A stretch of DNA of 64,000 nucleotides from Mycobacterium genavense ATCC 51234 (GCF_000526915.1 NZ_JAGZ01000002.1:62001-126000); one strand, 5' to 3'. Positions 9,244 through 19,359 are shown, counted from the first letter of the stretch. Translations and numbers: made by a program. The notes: generated by a model from the sequence alone, not told the origin.

Positions 9244-11285
9244 CCCGCTCGCGGGCCAGTCATCGTGTCGATGTGATAGCGGCTGGCGGTCCACGGCGGG
9301 CTGTCCGGAGCGGGGGTAAGCGTGATCGTGATGAGAGCTTTGCCCGCGGTGAGAGTTTCCGGCACCAAATAGGTGTCGTCTAGCCAACGGTGTGAACCAT
9401 TGCTGCGTGGCTGCAACCAGTTTCGTGCGGGAACGCCATCGATGGCGACGCCTGCTGACTGGTAGCCGGTCTCCTGATCCGAGGTGCGGCGCACCAGGAC
9501 GTTGCGATTGTCCGGATCGATTTGGACGTGGAATGTGATTGCGGCGGTGGTCGCGCGAACCAATCCGGCGATGGTTCGAGTGTCCTCGCTCCCCTCGTAT
9601 TGGCTGATCAGTCCACGGTCGTCAGCGTCAGTGTCGTTGTAGCCGTGCAGAAATCGTCCGACGGGATCGCCGGTATTGACGTCGTCACCGGCAGTAATGG
9701 TGTCGTTCGGCTGGGCGTAGAGGAATGCCGTTGAGCTGTACTCGGGTTGGACCATGTTGCGCTTGCCATGCTCAATGCCGAATCGAATCGCCGAGTGGTA
9801 GCTGACAGCGTCGGCGAGCATCAGCCGGTAGACGGCGACACAGTAGTCCGCGCATCCGCCGGTTGTCGTGCGTCGATCCGGTTGACCGGTGAGAGGGTCG
9901 CTGTAGCGGGTCCCGCCCTTGAAATACCAACCACCTTCGTAGAAATACTCGGTGCCGGTGCCGTACCACTGTGGCGATGCGGAGCCGTCTGTGTAGGCAC
10001 GTTCGGCACCCTCGAGAAAGTATGGGGCGTCATCGCCGAACGACGTCCTAATCCTCGAGCCATGGATCGCCTGGCTGACACCGACGAATTTTCCGTGGCC
10101 GTGTTCATCGGCGAACAACCAATCCTGACCGATCGTCGTTGGCCCGGCCCGCGAGCGCGCGGTGAAGTAGCCCGCACGGCCGCTGGCCAACGCGGGCGCC
10201 CATTGCGGGTCCGGAGTAGTGACGACATCGGTGTCGATTCCGGACACGGGATCAGCCGTGGTGTTGACCAGGCTGATGTGTGCGTTGCGCGCAAAAGGCA
10301 TTGGCCACCAACATGATAACGATATCGATCCGTTGGACTGTGGCGTCGCAGCGAACATCAGCGATCGCACATGGTTGGCGCCCAGTCCCGCGCCAAAGAA
10401 TTCGCCTAGCGGGGAGTCGACCATAGTGAGTCCGTCGAACTCGATCTGAAGCCGCAACCCTGAAAGGATTTGATCGGTCGGTTCCGGCAGCCGCATGTGC
10501 AGTGCGGAGATCATTCCCGACCCGACCGTTTCGCCGACCGTTCGCCCAGCACCAGCTGGAACATCGAGGGACTGATTAGCGTGTTCCGCAGCGGGTTCTG
10601 CCGGTTTGGGGTCGCTGATACCCGCGGCGCGCAGGGTGGCTATCACATCCAGCGCGGGGTCCGTTCTCGAGAAAGTACGCACGCCGTCGGCGGTGGAGAA
10701 CCGGCGATAGTCGACGTGGTAGTACTCCAAATGCGAAGCGACGCTGATCCGCATCGACTGCCGATACGGCATCGGCACTTTGATGTAGACGCCACCTGGC
10801 GACTGCGCGGCGTTGGCGACCAGCGGCCACACGAATGGCGCATCCAGCGCGCCGTCGACCAACGACTGCAGCGGGGCGTCGACGACTGTCTGACCGTCCA
10901 GTTCGATGCGGATCGCGCCGATTGCACGCACGTTGCCGCCGTCGCGGGTGAACCAGATCGAATCGACTTCTCCGGCACCGTGATCCTCGGCAACCACGCA
11001 ACCGGCACCGCCGGACGTCAGACATCCACCGCTGCCGTTCTTGTTGCCCGTGGAGATGTCGAAATCCCCACAGATGCGGTCGAAGCTCGACATTTGCAGC
11101 GTTTGCGCGTCGGCGCTCAGATACGGCAGCAGATCCAATCGCCGATACGTGTCCCAGCCCACCACTTTGCCGCGCACTCCCGGCGTGACCGGCTCGGCAT
11201 GTAACTTTCCTGCTGCCCCGACGCCGCTGATCGCCAGCAGCAATGCGCACATCGCGGACAACGCCGCCCGAGCAGCCACCGGCAT
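9240..11285 (-). CDS. Secreted DUF2961 / GH172-type glycoside hydrolase
   Basis: 681 residues with a Sec signal peptide (hydrophobic residues 6-25). The body has DUF2961 features: FDRICGDFDISTGNK near the start, then APYFLEGAERAYTDG and QWYGTGTEYFYEGGWYF, and later SYHSAIRFGIEHG. DUF2961 is CAZy family GH172, whose studied members act on fructofuranosides and D-arabinofuranosides. The two glutamates of LEG and GTGTE are 21 residues apart, the same spacing as the catalytic pair I recall for the bifidobacterial founding enzyme (E270/E291). The usual GTGTEDYF has lost its Asp here. In a mycobacterium the obvious target is the D-arabinan of arabinogalactan or LAM; that is inference. Confidence 0.75.
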   Translation of the reverse strand: MPVAARAALSAMCALLLAISGVGAAGKLHAEPVTPGVRGKVVGWDTYRRLDLLPYLSADAQTLQMSSFDRICGDFDISTGNKNGSGGCLTSGGAGCVVAEDHGAGEVDSIWFTRDGGNVRAIGAIRIELDGQTVVDAPLQSLVDGALDAPFVWPLVANAAQSPGGVYIKVPMPYRQSMRISVASHLEYYHVDYRRFSTADGVRTFSRTDPALDVIATLRAAGISDPKPAEPAAEHANQSLDVPAGAGRTVGETVGSGMISALHMRLPEPTDQILSGLRLQIEFDGLTMVDSPLGEFFGAGLGANHVRSLMFAATPQSNGSISLSCWWPMPFARNAHISLVNTTADPVSGIDTDVVTTPDPQWAPALASGRAGYFTARSRAGPTTIGQDWLFADEHGHGKFVGVSQAIHGSRIRTSFGDDAPYFLEGAERAYTDGSASPQWYGTGTEYFYEGGWYFKGGTRYSDPLTGQPDRRTTTGGCADYCVAVYRLMLADAVSYHSAIRFGIEHGKRNMVQPEYSSTAFLYAQPNDTITAGDDVNTGDPVGRFLHGYNDTDADDRGLISQYEGSEDTRTIAGLVRATTAAITFHVQIDPDNRNVLVRRTSDQETGYQSAGVAIDGVPARNWLQPRSNGSHRWLDDTYLVPETLTAGKALITITLTPAPDSPPWTASRYHIDTMTGPRAG

Positions 11286-11452
11286 AGCAACAGAGGCTAC
11301 TGCCCTCGCAAACGTCCCGGCATTGGGTCTTTGAACATACCGGCCGCGCCAGTATTAAAAGGGTTGGGCTAGACCATATCTGAAATGCACTATTGCGTGT
11401 CTAACGACGTGGCCCCACACTTCGCGATGCCGATGTGGCGGGAGTGACGTTC

Positions 11453-12126
11453 TTAAAAGACAGCGAACCACATCGCAATGTATTGGCAGATCGCCGCGAC
11501 CGCGGTGCACACGTGAAAAAACTCGTGATAACCGAATGTCCTTGGCCACGGGTCGGGCCAGCGCAGCCCATAGAAGACCGCACCGATGCTGTACAGCGCC
11601 CCGCCGACGGCCAGTAACACGGTCGCGGCGACTCCGGCGTTATGCAGGATCAGCGGGGTGTACCAGATCGCAACCCAGCCCAGTAGCAGGTACAACATCA
11701 CCCCGAGTCACCGCGGCGCCGACGGCCAAAACAGCGTCAGCGCGATTCCGGCCACCGCCCCGCCCCACACGATGGCCAGCACCACGTACCCGGTCTCGCG
11801 CGGCATGTCCAACCTGGCAAACGGTGTGTAGCTGCCAGCGATGAATACGAAGATCATCGAATGGTCGAGCCGTCGCATCCACTTTCTGGCGGTCACCGAC
11901 TCCCAGGAGACGCGGTGGTAAATAGCGCTGACCGCGAACATCGCCGCAATCGCCAAGGTGTAGGTCAACGTCGAGTGCCCGACCCGCTTGGATCCAGGAC
12001 CCACGACAACGCCACGAGCATGGTACCCGCAAAGAAGGCCCCTACGGCGCAATAGAGGTGAATCCAACCGCGCAGCCGCGGCCTGGTACGGGCATCGGCA
12101 GCGGGTCGGACGCCGACGTCGGCCAC
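11453..12126 (-). pseudogene. trhA: Hemolysin III family membrane protein (TrhA/YqfA), frameshift plus nonsense
   Basis: Three pieces join into one seven-helix TrhA-type protein: [20 protein letters not shown], then [24 protein letters not shown] with [19 protein letters not shown], then [18 protein letters not shown] and [19 protein letters not shown]. The conserved SxxxH, DHSxI and HExFH metal-site motifs are all recognisable. The frame is lost near 11985. At 11708-11710 there is an in-frame TGA (APR-stop-LGV), most simply CGA to TGA. The start is uncertain; GTG 12126 is the first plausible one. Dead unless suppressed. Confidence 0.8.
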
Positions 12127-12366
12127 TGCGCAGAGAGGTTCGCGGGTAGCAGGCGTAACGACCGAATTTCCTTGGTAACCCAATCATCCCCCTCACCAGC
12201 GGCTCGGGTGCCGCTACGCGCTATTCAATCCCCGTTCTGGTTACATCCTGGTGCCGTACCGTGAGGAATCGTTGTGTCCCGCCTAGGGATTACCTGTACC
12301 GCGCGCTACCAGGCCACGGTAATATGTTCCGGCCACGACGTCGCGTCCCGCCCAAGGAGGATCGTT

Positions 12367-13734
12367 ATCCGGACGAGCATCTGGTTTCGCTGGGTGGCGA
12401 GGTACGGTGCGCCGCGCGCCTTCTTGGCGGTGCAGGCTCGCCGCGGACAACCGTTGGCCCGGTTTCTACTGGGCCCCGGGCCCGCGGAGACGAAATGTAT
12501 CGTCTGGTGGAAGACATCAGGCAGCAGGGCCGCCTGGTACGACGGCCGTTCGTGTGGGTGAGCGCCGACCACGAGATTTGCCGAATGGTGTTGCGTGATG
12601 ACCGGTTCGGGGTCACCAACATCGTGAATGCGCCTCTGCCGCAGCCGGTCCCGGCCTTGCTGGACCGAACGGATCCCGGCCTGCCCAATCCGGTCGAGCG
12701 TCCGGCGATAATGATGTCGAACCCCCCGGATCACACCCGTTACCGGCGCTTGTTCGCCCAGAGCTTCACGCCTCGGGCCATCGACAGGCTCGGCGCCCGC
12801 GTCGAAGAGATCACCGGTGAACTGCTCGACGGCTTGGGGCGAAACCCACGGCCCGACCTGGTCGCCGACTTCGCGGCCGAACTGCCGGTGGCCGTGATCA
12901 CCGAGATCCTCGGGTTGCCAGTCGATGCGCGCCCGCAGGTGCGCGAATGGGGGTACAGCCTGGCTCCCCTGCTGGATTTCGGTACCAGCTGGAAAATGTT
13001 CCTCGACGCCGTCGAGCGGCTGCGCAAAGTCGACCGTTACGCCGCGCAATTCATCCAGCAGGCCCGCGCGGGTGATGCGCGCGACGATCCGTTCGGCCGG
13101 GTGGCCGCCGGTGGGGAGCTGACTCATCGCGAATTCGCGGCCAACGCAGCACTTCTGGTGGGCGCCGGCTTCGAAACGACGGTCAACCTGATCGGCAACG
13201 GAATCGTGCTGCTGCCGCAGCATCCCCGTCAACTGGCCCTGCTGCGCGACGACCCGTCGTTGTGGCCGGCGGCAGTCGAGGAGATGCTGCGATTCGAAAG
13301 CCCGGTGCAGATGCTCGTGCGCACCGCCCGCCGCGACGCCAAGATCGCCGGCGAGCACATTCGTGCCGGTTCGATGTTCGTGCTGTTGATTGGGTGGCGC
13401 CAACCGCGACCCACGCGTGTTCAGCGACCCCGGCCGGTTCGACATCACCCGGTCCAATGCGAAAGATCACGTGGCGTTCGGCTCAGGGATCCACGGTTGC
13501 CTCGGCGCGGCCCTGGCACGAATTGAGGGTGCCATCGCCCTGCGCAGCCTGTTCGACCGGTTCCCGGATCTGCGCCTGCTCGAACGGCCCGAACCACTCG
13601 AGCTGGTCACTCTGCACGGATTCAAACGCCTACCGGTCGAGTTGAGCGCCCGGCCGGCCGGAGTAGGCGCGGTCCGTCAGGTAGCGCCGGCCGGACAGCT
13701 CTTGCCGACCCCGATGGCGGCGCTCGGCGTCTGA
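12367..13734 (+). pseudogene. CYP140-like cytochrome P450, two frameshifts and no canonical start
   Basis: The sequence matches the style of M. tuberculosis CYP140 (Rv1880c) along its length: SNPPDHTRYRRLFAQSFTPR, GAGFETTVNLIGNGI (I-helix), EEMLRFESPVQ (ExxR), [15 protein letters not shown] and [15 protein letters not shown] with the haem-ligating Cys. The N-terminal segment (RTSIWFRWVARYGAPRAFLAVQ) is in frame 1, and the frame changes at about 12475 in a run of G and C. It changes again at about 13392, where ATTGGGTGGC has one G too many. A strong AAGGAGG (12354-12360) is followed at the right distance only by ATC (12367), so the start codon may also be lost. Substrate unknown. Confidence 0.8.
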
Positions 13735-14004
13735 TAGGTGATGCCGGCGTTCTTCAGCTCGGTCAGAAAGTTCGAATTTGTACCCGGATCGGCCTGTGCC
13801 GGGGCGGCAACGGCGATGGCAGCGGCAAAACTCGCAAAAACCATGACCCCTCGCATCGGTTCATCCTCCTACAGGCACGCGCCCTTGTCCTGCCGACGGT
13901 TTTTGGGATCGGTAGTCGCTGCGGGTCGATGTACTCATCGCAATCGCAAGGCCACCCAGGCCGCGAATGTGCAACAAATCGGCACGACACGAAAGGAGCC
14001 GGCC

Positions 14005-14712
14005 GTGACCAGCCTCTACGCGCTCAAGCCGTGGTTCACCAGGCGCTTGAAGCCGTTTGTCGACGCCGCTGTGGCGCGGCGGGTCTCCCCGGATGTGTTC
14101 ACCGTTGCCGGCGTCATCGCCGCCGCGGCCGGAGTAGCGGTCGCGTTCGGATGCTGGCCGCTCGCGGCGCTGTTCCTGGTGCTGCGGCTGGCCGGGGCCA
14201 ACCTGGACGGCGCGGTGGCGCGTGCCCGCGGCGTGAGCCGGCCGTGGGGGTTCGTGGTCAACGAGCTCGGCGACCGCACGGCTGACCTGTTCGCCTTCGC
14301 CGGCCTGGCGGTGTGGGCGGCCCGGCAGCACGGTCCCGGACTACACTGGCTGTCCTGGCTCGTGCTGCAGGTGCTCGTTGCCGCGCTCGCGGCGACGCTT
14401 CCGACGTTCGCGTCCCTGGCCGCGGCCGCAGCGGGCGCAACGCGGCGCAACGGCGGCCCGCTCGGCAAGACCGAACGATGCCTGTTCGTGGTGCTGGCCA
14501 CGGCGTTTCCGGTCGTCATGCCGGTGCTGCTGGCGCAGCTGGTGAACGGTTCACTGATCACCACGGTGCTGCGGCTGCGGGCGGCCCACCGCGAGCTGAA
14601 ACTTCAGCGCGTCGTCTTGGTCGAGCACATCGATGCGGTCACGCAGCCGATCAACACGATCACCCAACCGCTGAACCTCGTCACGCAACCCTTGACGGCA
14701 GTGGCGGCATGA
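14005..14712 (+). CDS. CDP-alcohol phosphatidyltransferase family membrane enzyme
   Basis: 235 residues with five or six hydrophobic helices. The family signature DGx2ARx8Gx3Dx3D appears as DGAVARARGVSRPWG then FVVNELGD, so the third Asp, normally the catalytic base, is Asn. The start is GTG 14005 behind AAAGGAG; the longer upstream frame is not family-like. The C-terminus has a repeated hydrophilic pattern (DAVTQPINTITQP, LNLVTQPLTAV). Family members join CDP-diacylglycerol to an alcohol such as glycerol phosphate, inositol or serine. The stop overlaps the next start as ATGA, so it heads a translationally coupled lipid cassette. Because of the Asp-to-Asn change catalysis is uncertain. Confidence 0.8.
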   Translation: MTSLYALKPWFTRRLKPFVDAAVARRVSPDVFTVAGVIAAAAGVAVAFGCWPLAALFLVLRLAGANLDGAVARARGVSRPWGFVVNELGDRTADLFAFAGLAVWAARQHGPGLHWLSWLVLQVLVAALAATLPTFASLAAAAAGATRRNGGPLGKTERCLFVVLATAFPVVMPVLLAQLVNGSLITTVLRLRAAHRELKLQRVVLVEHIDAVTQPINTITQPLNLVTQPLTAVAA

Positions 14713-15292
14713 CCGCGAACCGGATGCCAAGCATGCTTCGGCACTGGCTCTGGCGGACCGTGTGCGCCGCGTCGGGCGGCCTGAGGGTCACCGGGCGCTT
14801 TCGCGCCACCGGTGGTTGCGTGGTCGTGGCCAACCACAGCTCGCACGCCGACACCGCGGTGCTGCTCGCGGCGCTTCCGCCGTCGGCCGGCGCGTGCGGG
14901 TTGCGTCGGCTCCGCTGGCCGGGATCCTGCCGGTACGGCGGTCCGGCGACGGCAACTACGCCGCGCTGCTCGCGGCGGCCAAACCCGCGCTGAAGGCCGG
15001 ACGCGCCGTCGTCATCTACCCCGAGGGGACCCGGTCGACTGACGGCACCATTGGTGAGTTTCGTTCCGGTGCAATACGATTGGCGCGCGATTGCGGCGTG
15101 CCGATCATACCCGTCGCGATCGCGGGGACCGCCGACGTGCTGCCCAAGGACGGCCATTACTCCCCCGCCCCGATGCACGTCCACGTCGGCGCGCCGCTGG
15201 ACCCGCACACCACGTCGACCGCGCAGCTGTGGGCACACGTGCTGGCTTTGCGCGAGGACAGCGTGGCCGACCGCTATGCGCTCGCATCCTGA
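14709..15292 (+). pseudogene. PlsC-like 1-acylglycerol-phosphate acyltransferase, frameshifted
   Basis: Starts in the ATGA overlap with the previous gene. The N-terminal frame has the acyltransferase HX4D motif (VVANHSSHADTAV). The C-terminal frame has the glycerophosphate-binding block VVIYPEGTRSTDG and DCGVPIIPVAI. The frames change near 14900. The stretch between the two blocks is also shorter than usual for PlsC (VRVASAPLAGILPVRR directly), suggesting some residues were deleted. It would acylate lysophosphatidate in the same lipid pathway as its neighbours. Confidence 0.75.
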
Positions 15293-15293
15293 C

Positions 15294-16201
15294 ATGGCGA
15301 TCGTCGAGAACTACCTGTCGTTCGTCCGCGGGGATCGGCGGATGCCGCTCAACGTCGACCTGGGTCCGCTGCGCATCCACCTCTACTCCCGGGCCGTGTT
15401 TCTGCTGTGGGTTACGGTGGCGATCCTGGCGTTGGCGGGCATCGTCGTACTCGTCTCCCGCAAGCCGGAACTGATCCAGAAGTGGCGCACCTGGGCGCTC
15501 ATCGCGCCCGCGGTCGGCATCCCGGTGTGTATCGGTCGCGGCACCACCGCCGTGTTGGCGGCGGCGCTGGCCGTCGTCGCGGTGACCGAGTACGCGCGAC
15601 TGGCAAGGCTGCGCCGCGCGGATACCTACCTGCTCATCGCGCTGGCCGTCCTCTCCCCGGTCGCCGCGTGGTTGCGCCCGTCGCTGCTGCAGCTCGCGCC
15701 CGTCGTCGCACTGCTGTGCGCGGCGCCCTCGGTCCTGGGCGGCGACGTCGAACACGGCTCCAAGAGAACGGCTTTTACCGGATTCGCGTCATTGTGGATC
15801 TGCTGGTCGCTGTCTCACCTCGTCATGGTGTGGCACGACACCTATCTGCTGTGCTTTGCCGTCGCGGCCACCGACGTCGCCGCATGGTGTGGCGGAAAGG
15901 GGCTTCGCCGGATGGCTTGGGCGCGTCGGCCGTTTCCCCGTTGAGCCCCAACAAGACGGTCGGCGGGATGGTCGGCGCGATCATCGGCGCATTCGTCATC
16001 CTCACGCTGTTAGGCACCATTTCGATCAGATTGCTTGTCGCGGTGTCCGTCGGTGGTGTCTTCGGTGGCCTCCTGGAATCGATGTTGAAGCGGCAGGCCC
16101 GGGTCAAGGACGCCGGATGCTGGCTTCCCGGGTTTGGAGGTCTGCTCGATCGGATCGACTCACTGCTGGTGGTGCTCCCGCTGGCCTACTTAATCGGGTG
16201 A
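15294..16201 (+). pseudogene. CdsA-like phosphatidate cytidylyltransferase, frameshifted near 3' end
   Basis: Begins 2 bases after the acyltransferase stop (MAIVENYLSFVRGDRRMPL). Eight or so membrane helices follow. At about 15942 one base is missing (GRRPFPR, then stop, against SPLSPNKTVGG in the next frame). The second frame carries the CdsA signature: SPNKTVGG, ESMLKRQARVKD, and PGFGGLLDRID, with the usual His of PxHGG replaced by Phe. The enzyme would make CDP-diacylglycerol, the substrate of the first gene of the cassette. It ends 8 bases before the ABC transporter start. Confidence 0.8.
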
Positions 16202-16209
16202 GGACTCAG

Positions 16210-17904
16210 ATGACCTGCGCTACGACAGTGATCACCCCGCGAATCCCACCGGCCGCCACGGTCGGCGGCCTTGACGTACGCGACGTGAGTCTCACTCTGG
16301 ACGGCAATCTCGTTGCATTGGACCGAATTTCATTCACCGCTCGGCCGGGGACGCTGACGGCCGTAATCGGTCCGTCGGGAGCAGGCAAGTCCACTCTTGC
16401 CAAGGTGATCGCCGGAGCTGCGAGGCCGACGGCCGGGGCGGTGTCGCTGGACGGGACAGCATGCGTGTTGTCGCACAACCGGATCGGGATGGTACCCCAG
16501 GACGACGTCGTGCACGGTCGGTTGACCGTCGGGCAGGCGCTGGAGTTCGCCGCGGAACTGCGGATGCCTGCCGCAACCGCGGCTTGCGACCGCCGTCAGG
16601 TGATCGCGGCAGTACTCGACGAACTCGAGCTCACACCGCACGCCGCGACCCGCATCGAAAAGTTGTCGGGCGGGCAACGCAAACGCGTTTCAATCGCCTT
16701 GGAGCTGTTGATACGTCCCTCGCTGCTGGTGCTCGACGAGCCGACGACGGGGCTGGATCCGGCGCTGGACCGCACCGTCATGGCGATGTTGCGTCGGCTT
16801 GCCGACGCGGGTCGCGTGATCGTGGTGGTGACGCATTCGCTGACCTTCCTTGACGTGTGCGACCAGGTGTTGCTGCTGGCGCCGGGTGGCAAGACCGCGT
16901 TCTGCGGTCGCCCTGACGAGATCGGGTCGGTCATCGGAGCCGTCGACTGGGCCGACATCTTCAGCATCGTCTGCGCCGACCCCGCCGGCGTTCAGCGTCG
17001 CTTCGTGGCAAGTGCCGGATCACAAGCTGAGATGACGATGGTTCGGCTCATCCGGCCCGCGGAGCCGACGCAACCCACACGCGCCGGCCGATGGCGCCAG
17101 CTGTGGACGCTCGCGCGCGGACAGGTCCGCCTCCTCGTGGCCAACCGCGGCTACTTCGTATTTCTCACCGTACTGCCGTTCATCGTCGGGCTGCTGCCAC
17201 TGACCGTGGCCGGTCACGCCGGACTCGGTCGCGCGGATACCTCCGTGCCGTTCGAGGCCAAGCACGTGATCGCCTTGACGAGCTTCGCCGCGATCCTGAT
17301 GGGCATCACACTCACCGCGCGCGATCTCGTCGGTGAGCGTGCGATCTTCCGCCGCGAGCAGGCAGCCGGATTATCTTCCACCGCATATCTTCTCGCGAAG
17401 ATCGCGGTCTTCGGCGGAGTCGCGATGACACAGTCGGCGATCCTGGTCCTGATCGTTACGGCGCCCGGGATCGGCAAGCCCGGGCCGACGGGCACGGCGA
17501 TCCTGGGTCGCCCGACGTTGGAACTTTTTGTCGGCGTCGCGGCAACATCGGTGACGGAAGTGGTTGCGGGGCTTTCGATTTCGACGCTGGCGCGTACCAG
17601 TGATCAGGTGATCGTGCTGCTGGCGATGACACTGATGGCGCAACTGGTGCTGGCCGGCGGGTTCATCCCGGTGACGAATCGACCGTTGTTCGAAACCCTG
17701 GCCTGGTTCACGCCCGGGCGCTGGGGCTTCGCGGCCACCGCGTCGACGGCGGATCTGACTCACCTCGTGGCGGGAATTGCCGACGACACCCACTGGCATC
17801 GCACCGCGTCGACATGGCTTTTCGACATGACCATGTTGGCGATGCTGGCCGTGCTCTTCGCCGGCGTCGCGTGGTGGCGGATCCGGCGCGAAGAGCGCGC
17901 CTGA
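16210..17904 (+). CDS. ABCG-type ABC transporter (ATPase fused to permease)
   Basis: 564 residues. The N-terminal ATPase has Walker A GPSGAGKST (about 58-66), the signature LSGGQRKRVSI (about 157-167), Walker B LLVLDEPTTGLD and the H-loop VTHSLTF. A linker leads to an ABC2-type permease with six helices, including YFVFLTVLPFIVGLLP and ITLTARDLVGERAIFRREQ. The ATPase-first order and motif spacing resemble the transporter half of M. tuberculosis Rv1747, without its FHA domains. ATG 16210 follows the CdsA-like gene by 8 bases; upstream in-frame sequence belongs to that gene in another phase. As the last member of the lipid cassette it may export the product. Intact. Confidence 0.88.
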   Translation: MTCATTVITPRIPPAATVGGLDVRDVSLTLDGNLVALDRISFTARPGTLTAVIGPSGAGKSTLAKVIAGAARPTAGAVSLDGTACVLSHNRIGMVPQDDVVHGRLTVGQALEFAAELRMPAATAACDRRQVIAAVLDELELTPHAATRIEKLSGGQRKRVSIALELLIRPSLLVLDEPTTGLDPALDRTVMAMLRRLADAGRVIVVVTHSLTFLDVCDQVLLLAPGGKTAFCGRPDEIGSVIGAVDWADIFSIVCADPAGVQRRFVASAGSQAEMTMVRLIRPAEPTQPTRAGRWRQLWTLARGQVRLLVANRGYFVFLTVLPFIVGLLPLTVAGHAGLGRADTSVPFEAKHVIALTSFAAILMGITLTARDLVGERAIFRREQAAGLSSTAYLLAKIAVFGGVAMTQSAILVLIVTAPGIGKPGPTGTAILGRPTLELFVGVAATSVTEVVAGLSISTLARTSDQVIVLLAMTLMAQLVLAGGFIPVTNRPLFETLAWFTPGRWGFAATASTADLTHLVAGIADDTHWHRTASTWLFDMTMLAMLAVLFAGVAWWRIRREERA

Positions 17905-17905
17905 G

Positions 17906-17922
17906 CCAGCAGCTCCGCTGGT
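17906..17922. terminator. Candidate bidirectional hairpin between convergent genes
   Basis: CCAGC-agctcc-GCTGG makes a five-pair stem in the 18 bases between the ABC transporter stop and the glutamine synthetase stop, followed by TTTAAA on the + strand. The stem is short, so this is only a candidate. Confidence 0.35.
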
Positions 17923-19359
17923 TTAAACGTCGTAGTAAAGCTCGAACTCGTGCGGGGTCGGCCGGAGGTTGAAAGGGGCAAGCTCGTAGTCGCGCTTGTA
18001 GTGGATCCACGTCTCGATCAGGTTCGGCGTGAAAACGCCTCCCTCGGTCAGGTATTCACTATCCTCCTCAAGCCGGTCGATCACCGCTGCCAACTGGGTG
18101 GGAGCCTGCGGAATCTCCGCGGCTTCCTCGGGCGGCAGCTCGTAGAGGTCCTTGTCGACCGGCGGCGGGGGCTCGATCTTGTGTCTGATCCCGTCCAAGC
18201 CCGCCATCAACTGAGCCGCGAACGACAGGTACGGGTTACCCGACGAGTCGGGGCAGCGGAATTCCAGCCTCTTGGTCTTCGGGTTGCTCCCGGTGATCGG
18301 GATGCGTACACACGCTGAACGGTTGCGCTGGCTGTAGACCAGGTTGATCGGGGCCTCGTAGCCGGGCACCAGCCGTTTGTAGGAGTTGACGGTCGGGTTG
18401 GTGAACGCCAGCAACGAGGGGGCGTGGTACAGCAGTCCGCCGATGTAGTGGCGGGCCAGGTCCGATAGGCCGGCATATCCGGTGTCGTCGTACATCAAGG
18501 GGATGCCGTCGCGTCACAGCGACTGGTGGCAGTGCATGCCGGAGTCGTTGTCACCGAAGAGCGGCTTGGGCATGAATGTCACGGTCTTGCCTGCGTGCCA
18601 AGCGGTTTGCTTGACAATGTACTTGAACATCTGGTGGTCGTCGGCCGCGTGGAGCAAGGTGTTGAATTTGTAGTTGATCTCGGCCTGGCCACCGCTGCCC
18701 ACCTCGTAATGGCCCTTCTCGAGAGCAAAACCGGCGTTGGTCAGGTGGGTGAGAATCTCATCGCGTAAATCGACGTAATGGTCGGTCGGCGCAACCGGGA
18801 AGTACCCACCCTTGGGGCGGACCTTGTAGCCGAGGTTGGGGGTGCCGTCGGACTCGTTGGCTTCTCCGGTGTTCCACCATCCTGACGTCGCGTCCACCTT
18901 GTAAAACGAGCCGTTGGTGCGTGAGTCGAAGCTCACCGAGTCGAAGATGTAGAACTCGGCTTCCGGGCCGAAGTAGGCGACGTCCGCAATGCCCGAGCTG
19001 ATCAGGTAGTTCTCCGCCTTGCGGGCGACGTTGCGCGGATCACGCGAGTAGACCTCGAAAGTGAAGGGGTCGTGCACAAAGAAGTTGACGTTGAGGGTGG
19101 TGCGGGCACGAAACGGGTCGATGGTCGCGGTCTCCGGATCGGGCAGCAACAGCATGTCGGACTCGTGGATCGATTGAAACCCGCGAATCGAGGAACCGTC
19201 GAAGGCCAGGCCCTCCTCAAACACGTTCTCGTCGAAGGCGTAGATCGGAATCGTAAAGTGCTGCATGGTTTCTGCCAGGTCGCAGAAGCGGACGTCGACG
19301 TATTCTACGTTGCGGTCCTTGGCGAGCTTGAAGATGTCATCGGGTGTCTTTTCGGACAA
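17923..19359 (-). pseudogene. GlnA1-like glutamine synthetase type I with TGA at a conserved Trp
   Basis: 478-codon frame highly similar to M. tuberculosis GlnA1 (Rv2220) from [20 protein letters not shown] through [31 protein letters not shown], the [17 protein letters not shown] loop, [15 protein letters not shown] and the C-terminal ELYYDV. The adenylylation Tyr is in [11 protein letters not shown]. At 18514-18516 the codon after MHCHQSL is TGA, where Rv2220 has Trp (SLWKDG). The frame is otherwise open, so a single TGG-to-TGA change cuts the protein at residue 281 of 478. It starts with TTG behind GGAG. Divergence from GlnA1 in the first third suggests an extra paralogue and not the housekeeping gene. 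Confidence 0.88.

Noticed and set aside
13738..14004. Upstream extension of the CDP-alcohol transferase frame
   Set aside because: Not family-like; GTG 14005 with AAAGGAG gives the usual N-terminus.
18514..18516. TGA in glutamine synthetase read as selenocysteine or Trp
   Set aside because: No selenocysteine insertion element seen, and an intact prfB that reads UGA is present; a nonsense mutation is simpler.
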